IMG/VR virus record: IMGVR_UViG_3300042356_000801
Coordinates: 1-64,000 of that record
Reading direction: 5' to 3' (one strand)
Source: a virus
DNA length: 64,000 bases
The position numbers and the translations under genes are program-made. Below the pieces are notes generated by a model. The model did not search any database. It was not told where the DNA came from and saw only the letters and a program-made list of their open reading frames with translations. Numbering within the stretch: the stretch's first letter is position 1; each line of letters begins with the position of its first letter. Shown here in pieces: positions 37,133 through 48,000 of the stretch.

Positions 37133-37789
37133 TCACTCTGAGACAAGGGTGCCACCAAACTGAATACGAACGATTTCAGCAATCAAGTCATCTAAGTCTT
37201 GGTCTGTTGCGTTCGATTTTGTTGGCTTAGGGCGACCACCTGCATGTTGTTCCCAAAACTCATTCAGTTCTGTTTTTTGGTCGGCGTTAAGGGCCTTTGC
37301 AAGTCCTGCAAATTGGTCCCACTTATCAAGTCGGCCTTGCTCTGCTGGGGAGATGCTCATTGCTTCTTCAATATCCATTGCCTCTTCACTGCGGGCAAGG
37401 TAAAGACCTACGCCAAGAGTTTGAGCGGCTTTCTTGAGTGCGTCAGAAACGGCACCCTTCATCTCGTCACCAAGGTCAACGATATCGCCAGTCTTGGTGC
37501 GCTTGATTTTTTGTCCACCAAATCCGTCACGAACAACAGTGCTTTCAGGACGAGTTGCGTCAGTGTGCCATATTAAACGAACATGGGCAACAATGTATTC
37601 AGGGTCAAGAGAGTCTCTGTCGCAAGAGAGGATATTGAACGACCATGAGTCAATTCCTAGGACTTTATTGAGGCGAGTAATCACTTCACTTACGGGGATG
37701 TAAGTGAGAGACGCCCCACCTTTCTTGAGAATCTTTTCCATTTCACGTGGAAATGGTTCTGCTAATAGTTGGGTTATGTTGGTGTTCAT
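37133..37789 (-). CDS. Rad52-like single-strand annealing protein
   Basis: A 218-residue protein of the Rad52/Rad22 superfamily. SLTYIPVSEVITRLNKVLG, then WSFNILS, RDGFGGQKI and DEMKGAVSDALKKAAQTLGV are the typical first-half motifs. It anneals complementary single strands in phage recombination. It is directly followed by the Cas4-like nuclease and preceded by an overlapping gene of unknown function. Confidence 0.85.
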   Translation of the reverse strand: MNTNITQLLAEPFPREMEKILKKGGASLTYIPVSEVITRLNKVLGIDSWSFNILSCDRDSLDPEYIVAHVRLIWHTDATRPESTVVRDGFGGQKIKRTKTGDIVDLGDEMKGAVSDALKKAAQTLGVGLYLARSEEAMDIEEAMSISPAEQGRLDKWDQFAGLAKALNADQKTELNEFWEQHAGGRPKPTKSNATDQDLDDLIAEIVRIQFGGTLVSE

Positions 37790-38283
37790 TCTGTGTCGCC
37801 CTTTCTGACGATGATGCTTGTTTTTAGTACGCCTGTTTCGCAGTACATGTCCGGGTTGATGCCGATGTTGTTGAGCTCTTTAATTCTCCAGTAAGAAGGA
37901 GCGCAATAGGTCATTAGTTCCATTGCAATTTCCTCTGGCGATTTTACAACTTCACCAGTATCCATGTCAACTGACATTTGGCGCAATCTATTAATGACTG
38001 CCTTAGCGATGTCCTTGTGTTGCCACGCCTTACGCTCATAAGAAGACTTCTTCTCAATGACGGCATTGCCAGGGAGTGGAACCGCTGATTCCATATCCAT
38101 CATTTCTCCAAAACGATGGGCAACTGCGTCGTACACAATACCCATATCGCGTTTAGTTAGATTTAGCTGAAGGAGCATGTTTCCCGCTTCTTCAAGAGTT
38201 GCACCATCATCAATGGTTTTCATGACCTCTGCTTCTAAATCAATAATCAGAAGTCGGAGTTTTGCAATTTTGTCTAAAGACAC
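37786..38283 (-). CDS. Unknown protein in the recombination operon
   Basis: A 165-residue protein with GTG start and AGGA about 11 nt upstream. Helical first half (KLRLLIIDLEAEVMKTIDDG), then YERKAWQHKDIAKAVINRL and a C-terminal region with CAPSYWRIKELNNIGI. No family recognised. It overlaps the Rad52-like gene by 4 nt. A role as a recombination or replication accessory factor is inferred from place only. Confidence 0.5.
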   Translation of the reverse strand: MSLDKIAKLRLLIIDLEAEVMKTIDDGATLEEAGNMLLQLNLTKRDMGIVYDAVAHRFGEMMDMESAVPLPGNAVIEKKSSYERKAWQHKDIAKAVINRLRQMSVDMDTGEVVKSPEEIAMELMTYCAPSYWRIKELNNIGINPDMYCETGVLKTSIIVRKGDTE

Positions 38284-38321
38284 TTTTAATACCGTCCTAT
38301 CTAGTAACTGGTCTCCCAGTA

Positions 38322-39638
38322 CTAAATGACGATAGCAATTCTTCTTCTCTGTTGCAACCCCAAACCTGCCAAATGTGTAAAAGCTCCTACAGCAGAGTCG
38401 ACTTGGTCGTCATGGTCGCAAGCTTCGGGGAATGACGAGAACTCATCAAGCCAATGAGTAAGCCACGGCCCCCTGACCACGCGGACGTTGCCGTTAGCCA
38501 TAGCGGCAGCAAATGGACGAGCCCTGGTTACCTTGTCTCCAGTAGCCCTAATCCCAGTGAAGTTGTAGCCAGGAAGTACATATCTGGCATATTGGTCCAC
38601 AAGGGCCTTTCCGGAAGAGCCAGGCTCCATTTCCATCAAGATTGGGGTATCTAGGCCGTCTTCGTAGGCTGTTTGTGCAATCAGTTGCTCTACCTTTTCG
38701 CCCTTAACCCGCACCCGTTTTACGTCCATGACATAAGCAATTCCCTGGTCAAACATCATTAGCGTGCCTACCGTATAGTCAGGGTCGGGGTTGTTTGCGC
38801 TTGGCTCGGTGGCTGCAAGGTCCCAAAAACGGACGACTTTTGCCGTATTTGAGATTGTTGGGACCTCTGATTGGTCAATAATTATGACGGATTCTCGCTC
38901 AAATAAGCTTCCGAGAGTGGTGCTCCACCAGTCGCCTTCTTCAAGCCGCCTACGCTCAATAGGGTCAAGAGCCTGCAGGGCTTGACGGTATGAGTCTGCG
39001 TCAATTCCGGGGTTGTCGGTCAGTTTTGAGGGGACAAAGATTCTTCCTTCAGAAATCCCTTCCACGATAAACCTTTGCCTAACCCAGTTCGGGGCAGGGT
39101 TGGATGCACACCTCATTCGGAGTGGGACCTCGGAAAGGGGTCCAGAGTTGGGTCGGCGTAGACGGGAGAACATGTATCGGTAGTCGGATTCACGGATTTC
39201 GGTGACTTCGTCCATCCCAATAAACTGGAATTCAGAACCCTTATAGCGAAGGTAGTCGGACTGGTTGTTTAGGTACCCAAAGGAAATTCTTGCCCCAGAT
39301 GGGAAAGTTGCCACAAAACTGTTGTTATTCCAATGAACATCGTCATAGTTGGACATCCATGACTTAAAGCGGTCCATCAAGGCTCCAGGAAGAGACAAGT
39401 CAGCAAATGTACGACGGAAAAGAATTGCTGAATAGCTAGGGATATCAACAAACTGCATGGCTGACATAAGCAGTGCGGAAGACTTTCCACCACCTGCTGC
39501 CCCACCGAACAGGGCTTCCAGCCCGTTGGTTCTCAGGAATACCTTCTGAGGCAGAGACGGCTCTTCTGGGCAGTAGTCAGACATCTTCGGTTGAAGATAT
39601 TCAAGAACACTTTCCCAGTTAGTTTGTGGTTCTGACAT
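38322..39638 (-). CDS. terL: Terminase large subunit
   Basis: A 438-residue terminase. ATPase: Walker A GGAAGGGKSSALL (residues 45-57), Walker B FIGMDEVTEI (139-148), with the coupling segment MRCASNPAP near 175. Nuclease: RFWDLAAT (Asp273) opens the RNase H-like domain, and DHDDQVDS near residue 410 gives the C-terminal acidic pair. It packages and cuts the genome at the portal. It is transcribed away from the portal gene, unlike most phages. GGAG lies 7 nt before the ATG. No small subunit was recognised in the window. Confidence 0.93.
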   Translation of the reverse strand: MSEPQTNWESVLEYLQPKMSDYCPEEPSLPQKVFLRTNGLEALFGGAAGGGKSSALLMSAMQFVDIPSYSAILFRRTFADLSLPGALMDRFKSWMSNYDDVHWNNNSFVATFPSGARISFGYLNNQSDYLRYKGSEFQFIGMDEVTEIRESDYRYMFSRLRRPNSGPLSEVPLRMRCASNPAPNWVRQRFIVEGISEGRIFVPSKLTDNPGIDADSYRQALQALDPIERRRLEEGDWWSTTLGSLFERESVIIIDQSEVPTISNTAKVVRFWDLAATEPSANNPDPDYTVGTLMMFDQGIAYVMDVKRVRVKGEKVEQLIAQTAYEDGLDTPILMEMEPGSSGKALVDQYARYVLPGYNFTGIRATGDKVTRARPFAAAMANGNVRVVRGPWLTHWLDEFSSFPEACDHDDQVDSAVGAFTHLAGLGLQQRRRIAIVI

Positions 39639-39682
39639 TTATAATCTCCGGCTTTGTTAGACCTGATGGTACTCTAATGCGC

Positions 39683-39688
39683 TAGTCT
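39683..39688 (+). promoter_or_regulatory. Candidate -10 hexamer for portal operon
   Basis: TAGTCT, 8 nt before the ATG of the small membrane protein upstream of the portal gene, in the short divergent gap shared with terL. No Shine-Dalgarno intervenes. Confidence 0.35.
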
Positions 39689-39696
39689 GGCAGCAT

Positions 39697-39876
39697 ATGA
39701 AAATTTTGTGGTCACGATTCAAAAGTAGGCTAAACAGGTCATTGTTCGCTTATTTTTTCATGGTTTCATTTATAATACTATCTAGTATTGGTGCAGCACT
39801 TATATACCCCCCAGCCGGTTTACTGGTCGGAGGGGCTACATGTGGCTTGTTTGGTTTTCTATTAGGTCGTGAGTAA
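39697..39876 (+). CDS. Small membrane protein upstream of portal
   Basis: A 59-residue protein with a basic N-terminus (MKILWSRFKSRLNR) and two hydrophobic helices (AYFFMVSFIILSSIGAALI and AGLLVGGATCGLFGFLLG). It ends 8 nt before the portal ATG, so it opens the head operon. A membrane role (assembly site, holin-like or exclusion) cannot be told apart from sequence. Confidence 0.6.
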   Translation: MKILWSRFKSRLNRSLFAYFFMVSFIILSSIGAALIYPPAGLLVGGATCGLFGFLLGRE

Positions 39877-39884
39877 AAAAAAAT

Positions 39885-41957
39885 ATGGCGTGGAATCCTT
39901 CTACAAACAAGTCGCTAAATAACCAAGCGCAAAAAGACATTGGCCCAGGTGCTCCAGTAGCACAAAACCCTGGATATGCAGGCAAACCGTACAGGGACTC
40001 ATGGGATATTGAGCGCGCCTACAGAGAGGGTATGCAGAAGGTCACATGGGTATCTAGGTGTATTGATGCCATTGCCGGAAACCAAGCCAGGCTTCCTATT
40101 ATTCTCAGAAAAGACAACTCCCCACACGGAGAAATACTTTCCATAAAAGAAGCCAAAAAAGTACCATTGCTTAACATTTTGAACAGCAAGTCAAACATTG
40201 GTGAGAACTCTTACATCTTTAGGTACAGACTTTCTGCTCAGCTTCTTCTTGGCACAAGAGGTGCTTTTATCGAAAAAGTGAGAGGTAGAGACGGGGGCAT
40301 TATTGGCCTCAACCTTCTCCCGCCTCAATCAACTTCGCCAATCCCTGACCCAAAAAAGTTTGTTTCTGGATATGAAGTTCAGATGCCAACTGGAAACAAA
40401 ATCTTTCTAAAACCGGAAGATGTTTGCTGGGTAAGAAGACCGCACCCAATTGACCCGTATCTATCGTTGACACCACTTGAAGCATGTGGAGTAGCCATTG
40501 AAATAGAAAACTTGGCAAAGCTTTACAACAGAAACTATTTGCTCAATGACGGAAGACCTGGTGGTCTTCTTGTTCTCAAGGGAGAAATAGATGACGATGA
40601 CAAGGAAGAACTAAGAAGCAGATTCCGTGGAAACTTGTCTCGTGTTGGATACACCTCGGTAATCTCTTCCGATGAAGGTGTTGATTACATTGACACTTCG
40701 GCCAACCCACGAGATGCCGCCTATATCCAAATGCGTCAGCTCACAAAAGAAGAAATCCTTGCTTCTTTTGGTGTTCCTGAATCCGTAATCGGAAACGCTG
40801 CAGGAAGAACTTTCAGCAATGCTTCTGAAGAGATTCGAGTCTTTTGGATGGAAACAATGCTTCCTCACTTGGAAATTTTGTCTCGTGCCTTAGACGAACT
40901 TGACGTAGATAACTACGTTGACTTTAACGTGGACCAAGTGCCCATTTTGATGCTGTACGAGCAGGAGCGTCATCGCTACTTGATGGATGAGTTCAATGCA
41001 GGACTAATCAGCAACAATGAATACCGAATTGGTTCAGGTCGTAAAGAAACCGAAAGCGATTTGGCTGACTCGTTGCTTGCCAATCCAAACCTCATCCCAA
41101 TCTCTAACACCAAGAAGAAGATGGAAGAACCGTCCCAGGTTCAAGTTCCTGGAGCCCCAGGACAGCCAGGAATGCCTGGCATGCCACCTGGTGCCCCAGC
41201 GATGCCAGGGATGCCTCCAGTGCCCGGACAACCACCTGTGGACCCAAACACAATGGCCGGAGCACTTGCAGAAGTTGGCTCAACCGTTCCTCCTGGCGGG
41301 GAACTGGCTCAGTCCCCAATTCCAGGCATGCCTCCCGGCATGATGACGGGCGCAGAACCTATGCCTATGGGTGCAACAAGTGCTGAGTCTTCCGAACTTG
41401 AAACAAAGTCCCTCGATACGGAATTTGATTCTCAAAAACTAGAGATGGAAAGATGGGAAGAGATTCTTGTCAGAAGCATGGAAAGAGTTTTGGAAAGACA
41501 GCAAAGAGTTGTTCTTGAAAAATCAAGTGGAGCAAAAGCTAAGAAAGCTTTGTTTGCCGGAACCCTAGACATCCCATCTGTTCTCCCAACGGATACATGG
41601 GATAGACAGTTTGATGAAGACATCAAGCCGGTCGTGACAGCCATCGTCAAAGAGTCGTTTAAAGCTTCTTCCCCTATGGGAAAGAAGTCTGCAAAAAACT
41701 CCACCATGGAATCTGACATTATTGCTCAGGTTGATTCTCAAATGGCAAGAATAAAAAGTCTTAACCAAGATTTGACCGATGAAATAACTTCGTTAATGCT
41801 TTCTTCCATGAATGTCGCTGACGAAGACCAGAGAGCTGGAGCCTTCAGGTCAAACATTGTTTCTTTGTACACAAACGTGCTCGCAAAGAGAATTCCTGAA
41901 ATTGCCGAAGAAGAAGCTCGCAGGGCGTGGATGTACGGGAAGTACATCACAGGATAG
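39885..41957 (+). CDS. HK97-type portal protein with long C-terminal extension
   Basis: A 690-residue portal. Residues about 30-400 are the family core: VTWVSRCIDAIAGNQARLPI, then LTPLEACGVAIEIENLAKLY, GGLLVLKGEI and FGVPESVIGNA. A Pro/Gly/Met-rich linker (about 420-500; PGMPGMPPGAPAMPG) leads to a helical C-terminal domain of about 170 residues (ERWEEILVRSMERVLERQQR, RAWMYGKYITG), possibly MuF-like or an internal scaffold-binding part. The same kind of Pro/Gly/Met linker follows the protease domain in the next gene. The portal is the dodecameric DNA gate at one capsid vertex. Confidence 0.88.
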   Translation: MAWNPSTNKSLNNQAQKDIGPGAPVAQNPGYAGKPYRDSWDIERAYREGMQKVTWVSRCIDAIAGNQARLPIILRKDNSPHGEILSIKEAKKVPLLNILNSKSNIGENSYIFRYRLSAQLLLGTRGAFIEKVRGRDGGIIGLNLLPPQSTSPIPDPKKFVSGYEVQMPTGNKIFLKPEDVCWVRRPHPIDPYLSLTPLEACGVAIEIENLAKLYNRNYLLNDGRPGGLLVLKGEIDDDDKEELRSRFRGNLSRVGYTSVISSDEGVDYIDTSANPRDAAYIQMRQLTKEEILASFGVPESVIGNAAGRTFSNASEEIRVFWMETMLPHLEILSRALDELDVDNYVDFNVDQVPILMLYEQERHRYLMDEFNAGLISNNEYRIGSGRKETESDLADSLLANPNLIPISNTKKKMEEPSQVQVPGAPGQPGMPGMPPGAPAMPGMPPVPGQPPVDPNTMAGALAEVGSTVPPGGELAQSPIPGMPPGMMTGAEPMPMGATSAESSELETKSLDTEFDSQKLEMERWEEILVRSMERVLERQQRVVLEKSSGAKAKKALFAGTLDIPSVLPTDTWDRQFDEDIKPVVTAIVKESFKASSPMGKKSAKNSTMESDIIAQVDSQMARIKSLNQDLTDEITSLMLSSMNVADEDQRAGAFRSNIVSLYTNVLAKRIPEIAEEEARRAWMYGKYITG

Positions 41958-42056
41958 TTTTAGTATTTGGTTTTAGTAAACAATGCGAAAAACCTGAATA
42001 CTTACCGTTTAGTGCAGTCTTTGTCGTTTATTATCGAAGAATACACAAGGAGCCAC

Positions 42057-45000
42057 ATGCCCTCTTCTAAGAAAAATTCCGACATTCAGTACAAGGCTGC
42101 ACCGCAAGGAATGGTGAATCTTGACGAAGCCGAAGGCATCGTTGAATGTTTTGTCGCAGGTATTGGTAACAAGGACTCAGTCGGCGATGTTTGCGCCCCT
42201 GGAGCTTTTGGCAAGAGCCTAATTAGGCGTAAGCCTCGCGTTGTTTGGGGTCATAACTGGAACGACCCAATCGGTAAAGTCCTTGATATGTATGAGGTTC
42301 AGCCAAGTGACCCTCGTCTTCCTAACAAAATGAAGGCTGCCGGAATTGGTGGCTTGTATGCCCGCGTTCAGTTCAACTTGAAGTCAGAAAAGGGCCGCGA
42401 GGCTTTTGCAAATGTGGCATTTTTTGGCGAAGAACAAGAATGGTCAATCGGCTACAAGACGATTAATGCCAAGTTTGACCCACAGATGCAAGCAAACATT
42501 CTGTATGAAGTTGAGCTTTACGAAGTTTCTCCAGTTCTTCATGGTGCCAACCAGCTGACAGGAACAATTTCAATAAAGTCCGAAGACCAGTCATCAACAG
42601 TTTTAGTAAACGAACAACCATCTATCGACGGCCTCAACATAAATGAGCTTTCTTCAGTTTTAGATGCGTTGAAGACGATTGCGTCCACCACAGATGAAAA
42701 GTGTGGACCCGGAATGCCAATGGGCATGCCTGCGCAAATGCCAATGGTGATGCCATCTGGTGGACCAGGAATGCCTTCTGTATCAAAACCAACACAACCA
42801 ACCGCCCCAAGAGAGTCCGTGAAGCCAGAAGTTCCATCAATGCCGGAAAACCCAATGCTTGTAGCAATTAGAAGAGAATTGGTCGACAGGACTGGTTCAA
42901 ATATTATTGTTCGTTCCGTAATAGAAAACATAGTTGTATTCGACAGAATTACTACTGATGGAATTTCTAGTACTTATAAACTTCCTTTCAACTATGCAAA
43001 CAATGAATTCATGTTTGGTAAGCCAGAGAAGATAAACACACAGCCAACTCCAGAGTCAAGTATCCCAACAATGCCAGGAATGCCTCAACAGTTCGGCGGG
43101 TTCGATACTGGAAAATCTTTGATTTCGTTTGATGACTTTTCCTGGGTAGGTTTTAACCAGCAGATACCAGCTCAACAAGTTGATATATCTACGCTCAACA
43201 ATGTCATCAGTAATCTTGAAAAGATTATCGAAGAGAAGTCGACATACATAATCCCCGTTGACATAAACAACGCATTTGAAGTTAAGCAAGCAATTGACCC
43301 AATTCTTGATTACTACAGAGTTGATGCAACTGTTACTGAAGACGGCATCGTTGTTAAGTCTCTTGATAACGAGTTCCTTGACGCAATGGACATTGCCACA
43401 AAGGGTGTGTTGCGCAGTATCGGCAACATGGTTGGCCGTGCGGTAGATAGACCAAACATTGGCAAAAATAGGCGTGATAGAAATCCTAACCTCGCATCAA
43501 GAGGTCGAGGAATTGGTTCCCGTGGAGCTGTAGTAAGACTCGCCGACGGAACGATGTGGGACCCAAAAACCGCACCGGACAGGAACAATAACGGCATTGT
43601 AGGTGAAGGCCTTACAGACGGTCGCGGCATGTCTCTGTCCCAGCCGGACCCAACACCAAGTGGACCCAACTCAATCGATGCTCCAAAGACACCTAAAGCC
43701 CCTAAAGCTCCAAAGAAGGCTACAAGACTTTCTTCTGGCGGAGATGATTCTTCACGTGCTCGCGACCTTGCTAAGCAACGGGAAATGGATAAGGCAAGAG
43801 GTGCTAGTGCTACAAACCCAGTAGGAAAAGAAGCCGTCGAGCAAGCCAAAAAACTTGAAAGAGAAAGAGCAGCAGCACGTCAATCTGAAACTCGTCTTTC
43901 TTCTGGGCGCGTCATAATGTCGGACGGTCAAATGGAAATATCATTTGATGAAGAAGACGGAGATGGCATCTATGACGCAACAAGAGACGGTTTCCGAATA
44001 ATTAGAAATGAACGTGGCAGCGGCGGTGGCAGAAGATTCCCAGAATCCACAGCAACGTACGGCGGGTCAGGTTTAAGTGAAGCCGAGAAAAAAGAAATTC
44101 TTGACGTCGTCAAGGATAGTTCCAACCCATTGGTTCAAAAAATATTGAAGGGTTCATTTCCTAGTAGCTTGTCCGATAAACAGTGGGCTGTTCTTAAAAG
44201 GGAATTTGAGAAGAACAAGAAGAAAACTCCTTCTGGCTATATAAGCAATGTCCGAAGCGGTGGAACAGTTGCTCCTGGAGCAAAACTTGATGGCGGAATT
44301 GCTTATCTTGAACCAGACCACGCCAACGACAAAGACTACGAAAACCTACGTGACGCAATACAGACAGCAATGCGCTCCAATCAGATGCTTCGTTTTGACT
44401 ACAGTGGAAAAAACAGAGAAGTAATTCCAGTAAAAATTGAGAAGAACAATAAAACTGGTAAGTGGAACTTGACTGCCCAAGACGACACTGGGGCAAGAAA
44501 GCTTTTTAGTCTCGACAAGATAACTCCGTCTTCGGCAGAGCGCCTTTCCTCTGGTGAGTGGACAAAAACTGATGACGGCATTGAGATGGACGCGCCGGAT
44601 ATTGATGGTGGTTACCTAATACAAGGCAACTCCAAAGATGGATTTGTAGTAACTAGATTTGCGGACGCTAGACGTAACGGTGGACAAAATGCTAACGAAT
44701 ACGAACATGACAAAGTTTTCACGTCAAGTAGCGCGGCTAAGAAGTGGGCAGAAAGAAACTACAAACTAATCAGCGAAGAAATAGGCAAAGAGGACGTAGA
44801 AATAAGAAAAGCTGACGCAGAAAGAAGCGCAGACTTTGCAGACATGACTCCAGAAGATGCCGCAGATTATGCCGCTTGGATGGACGAAGAAACCTGGAGA
44901 GACAGGGACCCAAGATTCTCCTCCGGTGAAGGATATTGGGTAGATGCTGCAGAAAAAGAAGCAGGAAATGACCCTAAAAAACTTGCTGATTTCTTGATTG

Positions 45001-48000
45001 AACAAGGAATACTTGAAGAAGACCACCCAAGAGTCAAGAAGCTCAGAAACCGTTTAACCGCCGACGACGAGTTTGAAAAAACATTTTCAATGCTTGCCGA
45101 GATGGATGCTGAAGCTGAAGCAGAAAGCAGAGCAGAAAGGCGTTCAACCCAGTTTACGGCTGTAGAAAACCCATTCGGACGTCTTTCCTCTGGTCAGAGA
45201 ACATGGATAGATGCCGCAGAGGATGAAGCAGGAGACGACCCTAGGGAGCTCGCTGATTTCTTACTTGCAAGAGGTGTTATCGACGAGGAAGACCACCCAA
45301 TAATCAAGGGGCTCAGAGATGGTCGTACAGCTGACGATGAACTCGAAAAAGCATACGAAATGCTTGCTGAGATGGATGCCGAAGACCAAGCAGAACACGC
45401 TGCACAGTTTAAGAACGCAGCCTCAGAAGTAAGCAGTCTGACCAAGCCAACAATGCCGGACCTTGATGGAATGGACGAAGACGAAGCAGGAGATGCGTTA
45501 CAACAGGCAAATGATGAGATATTAAGTTTTGCTGATGGAACAGAAAACATTGCGAGAGAATACCTTGGAGACGCAGAATACAACAAGAGGTTTGGTGGCG
45601 CAGTTCCATTAATCGAAGAGATGTCAAAAAACCATGACGGCGGCAATTACGAGCGTGAGATAGCTCTTGAAAACGCACTTGAGCGTGCTAATGGATTCAA
45701 CCTGTCAGTCGCCGGAGAGATGGAATTAGAAAGCAACAGATTCTCTTCTGGTATAGATTTTGACAAGAAAGGTGCATCAGGCCTCAGGGAGATGCGCCAT
45801 GTTGAGCGCAATCCACTCAGGATGGATTCATCTGCTGAAAAAGCAGAACGTGATGCATATGAAAAAGATGTTGCTGCCTTCATAAAGAACAATGGCTGGT
45901 TTGTTGAAGTACCGATGTACAACGGTGACCCAAAGTGGCAAAGTGAAGATTGGTATCGCGCAAGAGAGTTTGCTACAAACGTTGCAAAATTGCGTTTCGA
46001 GGACAACTACCAAAACGAAACTAATCAATTCATGCAGTTCTTTGATAAGCCAGGAAAGCCTTCAAAGAAAGACTTCTTCGCCAAGAAGGGGACCGTTGAT
46101 TACAAGTCTTGGTACATGGCTCATACCCCTCTATTGACAAGCGAAATAGACAGCGTTCTTAATTCTGACCTGTACTCTGACAATTACAAAGAGTCATACA
46201 TGAATGCTATTCGTTCATTCTTGTATGTAAACAGGCCTGAATTTGGTCCATACGGTGGAGATGACCCCGCTTACCAAGCATGGCTACAACAGTCGGGTCT
46301 TGGTTACGGTGGAAGATACAGCACGTCAGGTCCAAAATTTGACGAAATGGGCAGATTCTCTTCTGGTGCTAAGCGTGGAAGTAGAAAAGATAACTACATA
46401 AATTCTTACGAAAACCCAGAAGACTTGAAAGAAGCAATCTTTTCTGAGCTTATTTTTGCAGGAGACTATGAAGGAATGACTGCGGAAGACTTGGCCTACG
46501 CGCTAAATGTCAGGGCAGAAAGTGTTGAACCAATTCTTGAGCAAGTCAAAAAAGATGTAGGCGACGCACGGGAAGACTACGACCGCTACTTAGAGTCACA
46601 ACCAGAAATGACTGACGAAGACCTGCAGGCAATGGCGGATGACTATGCTCGCGCACAGACTGTAACCGACAAGTTTAACAACATGACTCCAGAAGAAGCA
46701 GCCGATTACGCCGCTTGGATGGACGAAGAAACCTGGAGAGACAGGGACCCAAGATTCTCCTCTGGTAGGGAACTTACCGACGAAGAAAAGCAAGAACTGG
46801 GGGCTCAATTTGCCAGAGCCCAAGACAGGCGAAAAGCTGAACTGGAAGAACGGGGGGCTCAATTTGCCAGAGCCCAAGATAGGCGGAAAGCAAAAGAAGA
46901 CCGCATCACTAAGTTCTACAGGGAGATGGCAGAGCAAAATGCAATGCTTTCAGAAATGACCCCAAGCGAACTCGCGGATTACGCCGAGCAATGGAACGAA
47001 AGCCATGCAGAAGATTCTCGTCTTTCCTCAGGTGGTATAAACTATTACGACTGGATGGTAGAAAATGGTGTTCCGCGTTCAGCACTAGACGGTGAAAGGT
47101 TCCGTGGAAGAGACGCTTACGGACACTCTTTCCATGACTACTATGCGGAAGATGCTTTTGCAAATATCGACGAAGCAGTCGTTGAAGCGCTTCTTTCTGA
47201 CAGAACACAACGAACATCTATTCAGGATTTAGCAAAAGAAGCAAGAGAACATGGGCTTCAACTGGCCACCAACCGCAGCATGCAGGAAGAGTTCTCCTGG
47301 GCTGAGGCAGTAAATCCAAAACCTGAGAGCTTGCGCGCGGAAGATTTGGTTCGTAGACCTGATGACTTAGGCTCAAACGCAAGACGCGTAGCTGAAGCAG
47401 TTGCTAACAACAGTAATGGCGCAAGAAGTGCTGCGTCTAGAGAAGACATTCTTCATTTTACCTACGATGGTAAACAGCGCTCTGTGTATCCAGAATCATT
47501 TGGGACAAGCAAAAAAGGCATTGCCTTCTTTAGAGCCTGGGACGAAACCGCAGACGATGGCAATGGTGCCTACAGAAGCTTTAATATCGACAAGATTGAG
47601 GGACTGGTTTCACACGCAATACCTCCATATGTTGAAATAGGAACAATGACCCCAGAGCCCAAGTGGAGCATTGCTGACTTCAGCATAGAAGACTGGGCAA
47701 AAATTAATGACCGGTTCTATTTTAGAAGTAGCGAAGTTGGTCGGGCGGCGTTTGATATTGAGACCGCTATTCAATGGGAGCTTGAAGGCACTGGAACAAG
47801 GGCTCCAGGTTCGATAATCGACACAGCCGAAAGAGAACTAAAGCGCCTCAAGCAAATTGCTTTCGACAAACACATCACCGAGATGGTGGAAAAGGGTGCT
47901 ACAAGTTCAAAATTCTCTCTTGACATTGAAAATGCAAAAAGATACGGTGTAAAGCCACTCAACAGAGGAAATAGACTGTCTTCTGGCGGTTCGGGCAGGT

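Noticed and set aside
38290-38321. A short inverted repeat after terL as a terminator
   Set aside because: Only five paired bases and no T-run; too weak to call.
41967-42056. A TTG start giving 30 more residues on the giant protein
   Set aside because: No ribosome-binding site and non-protein-like sequence; ATG 42057 has AAGGAG and starts right before the protease fold.
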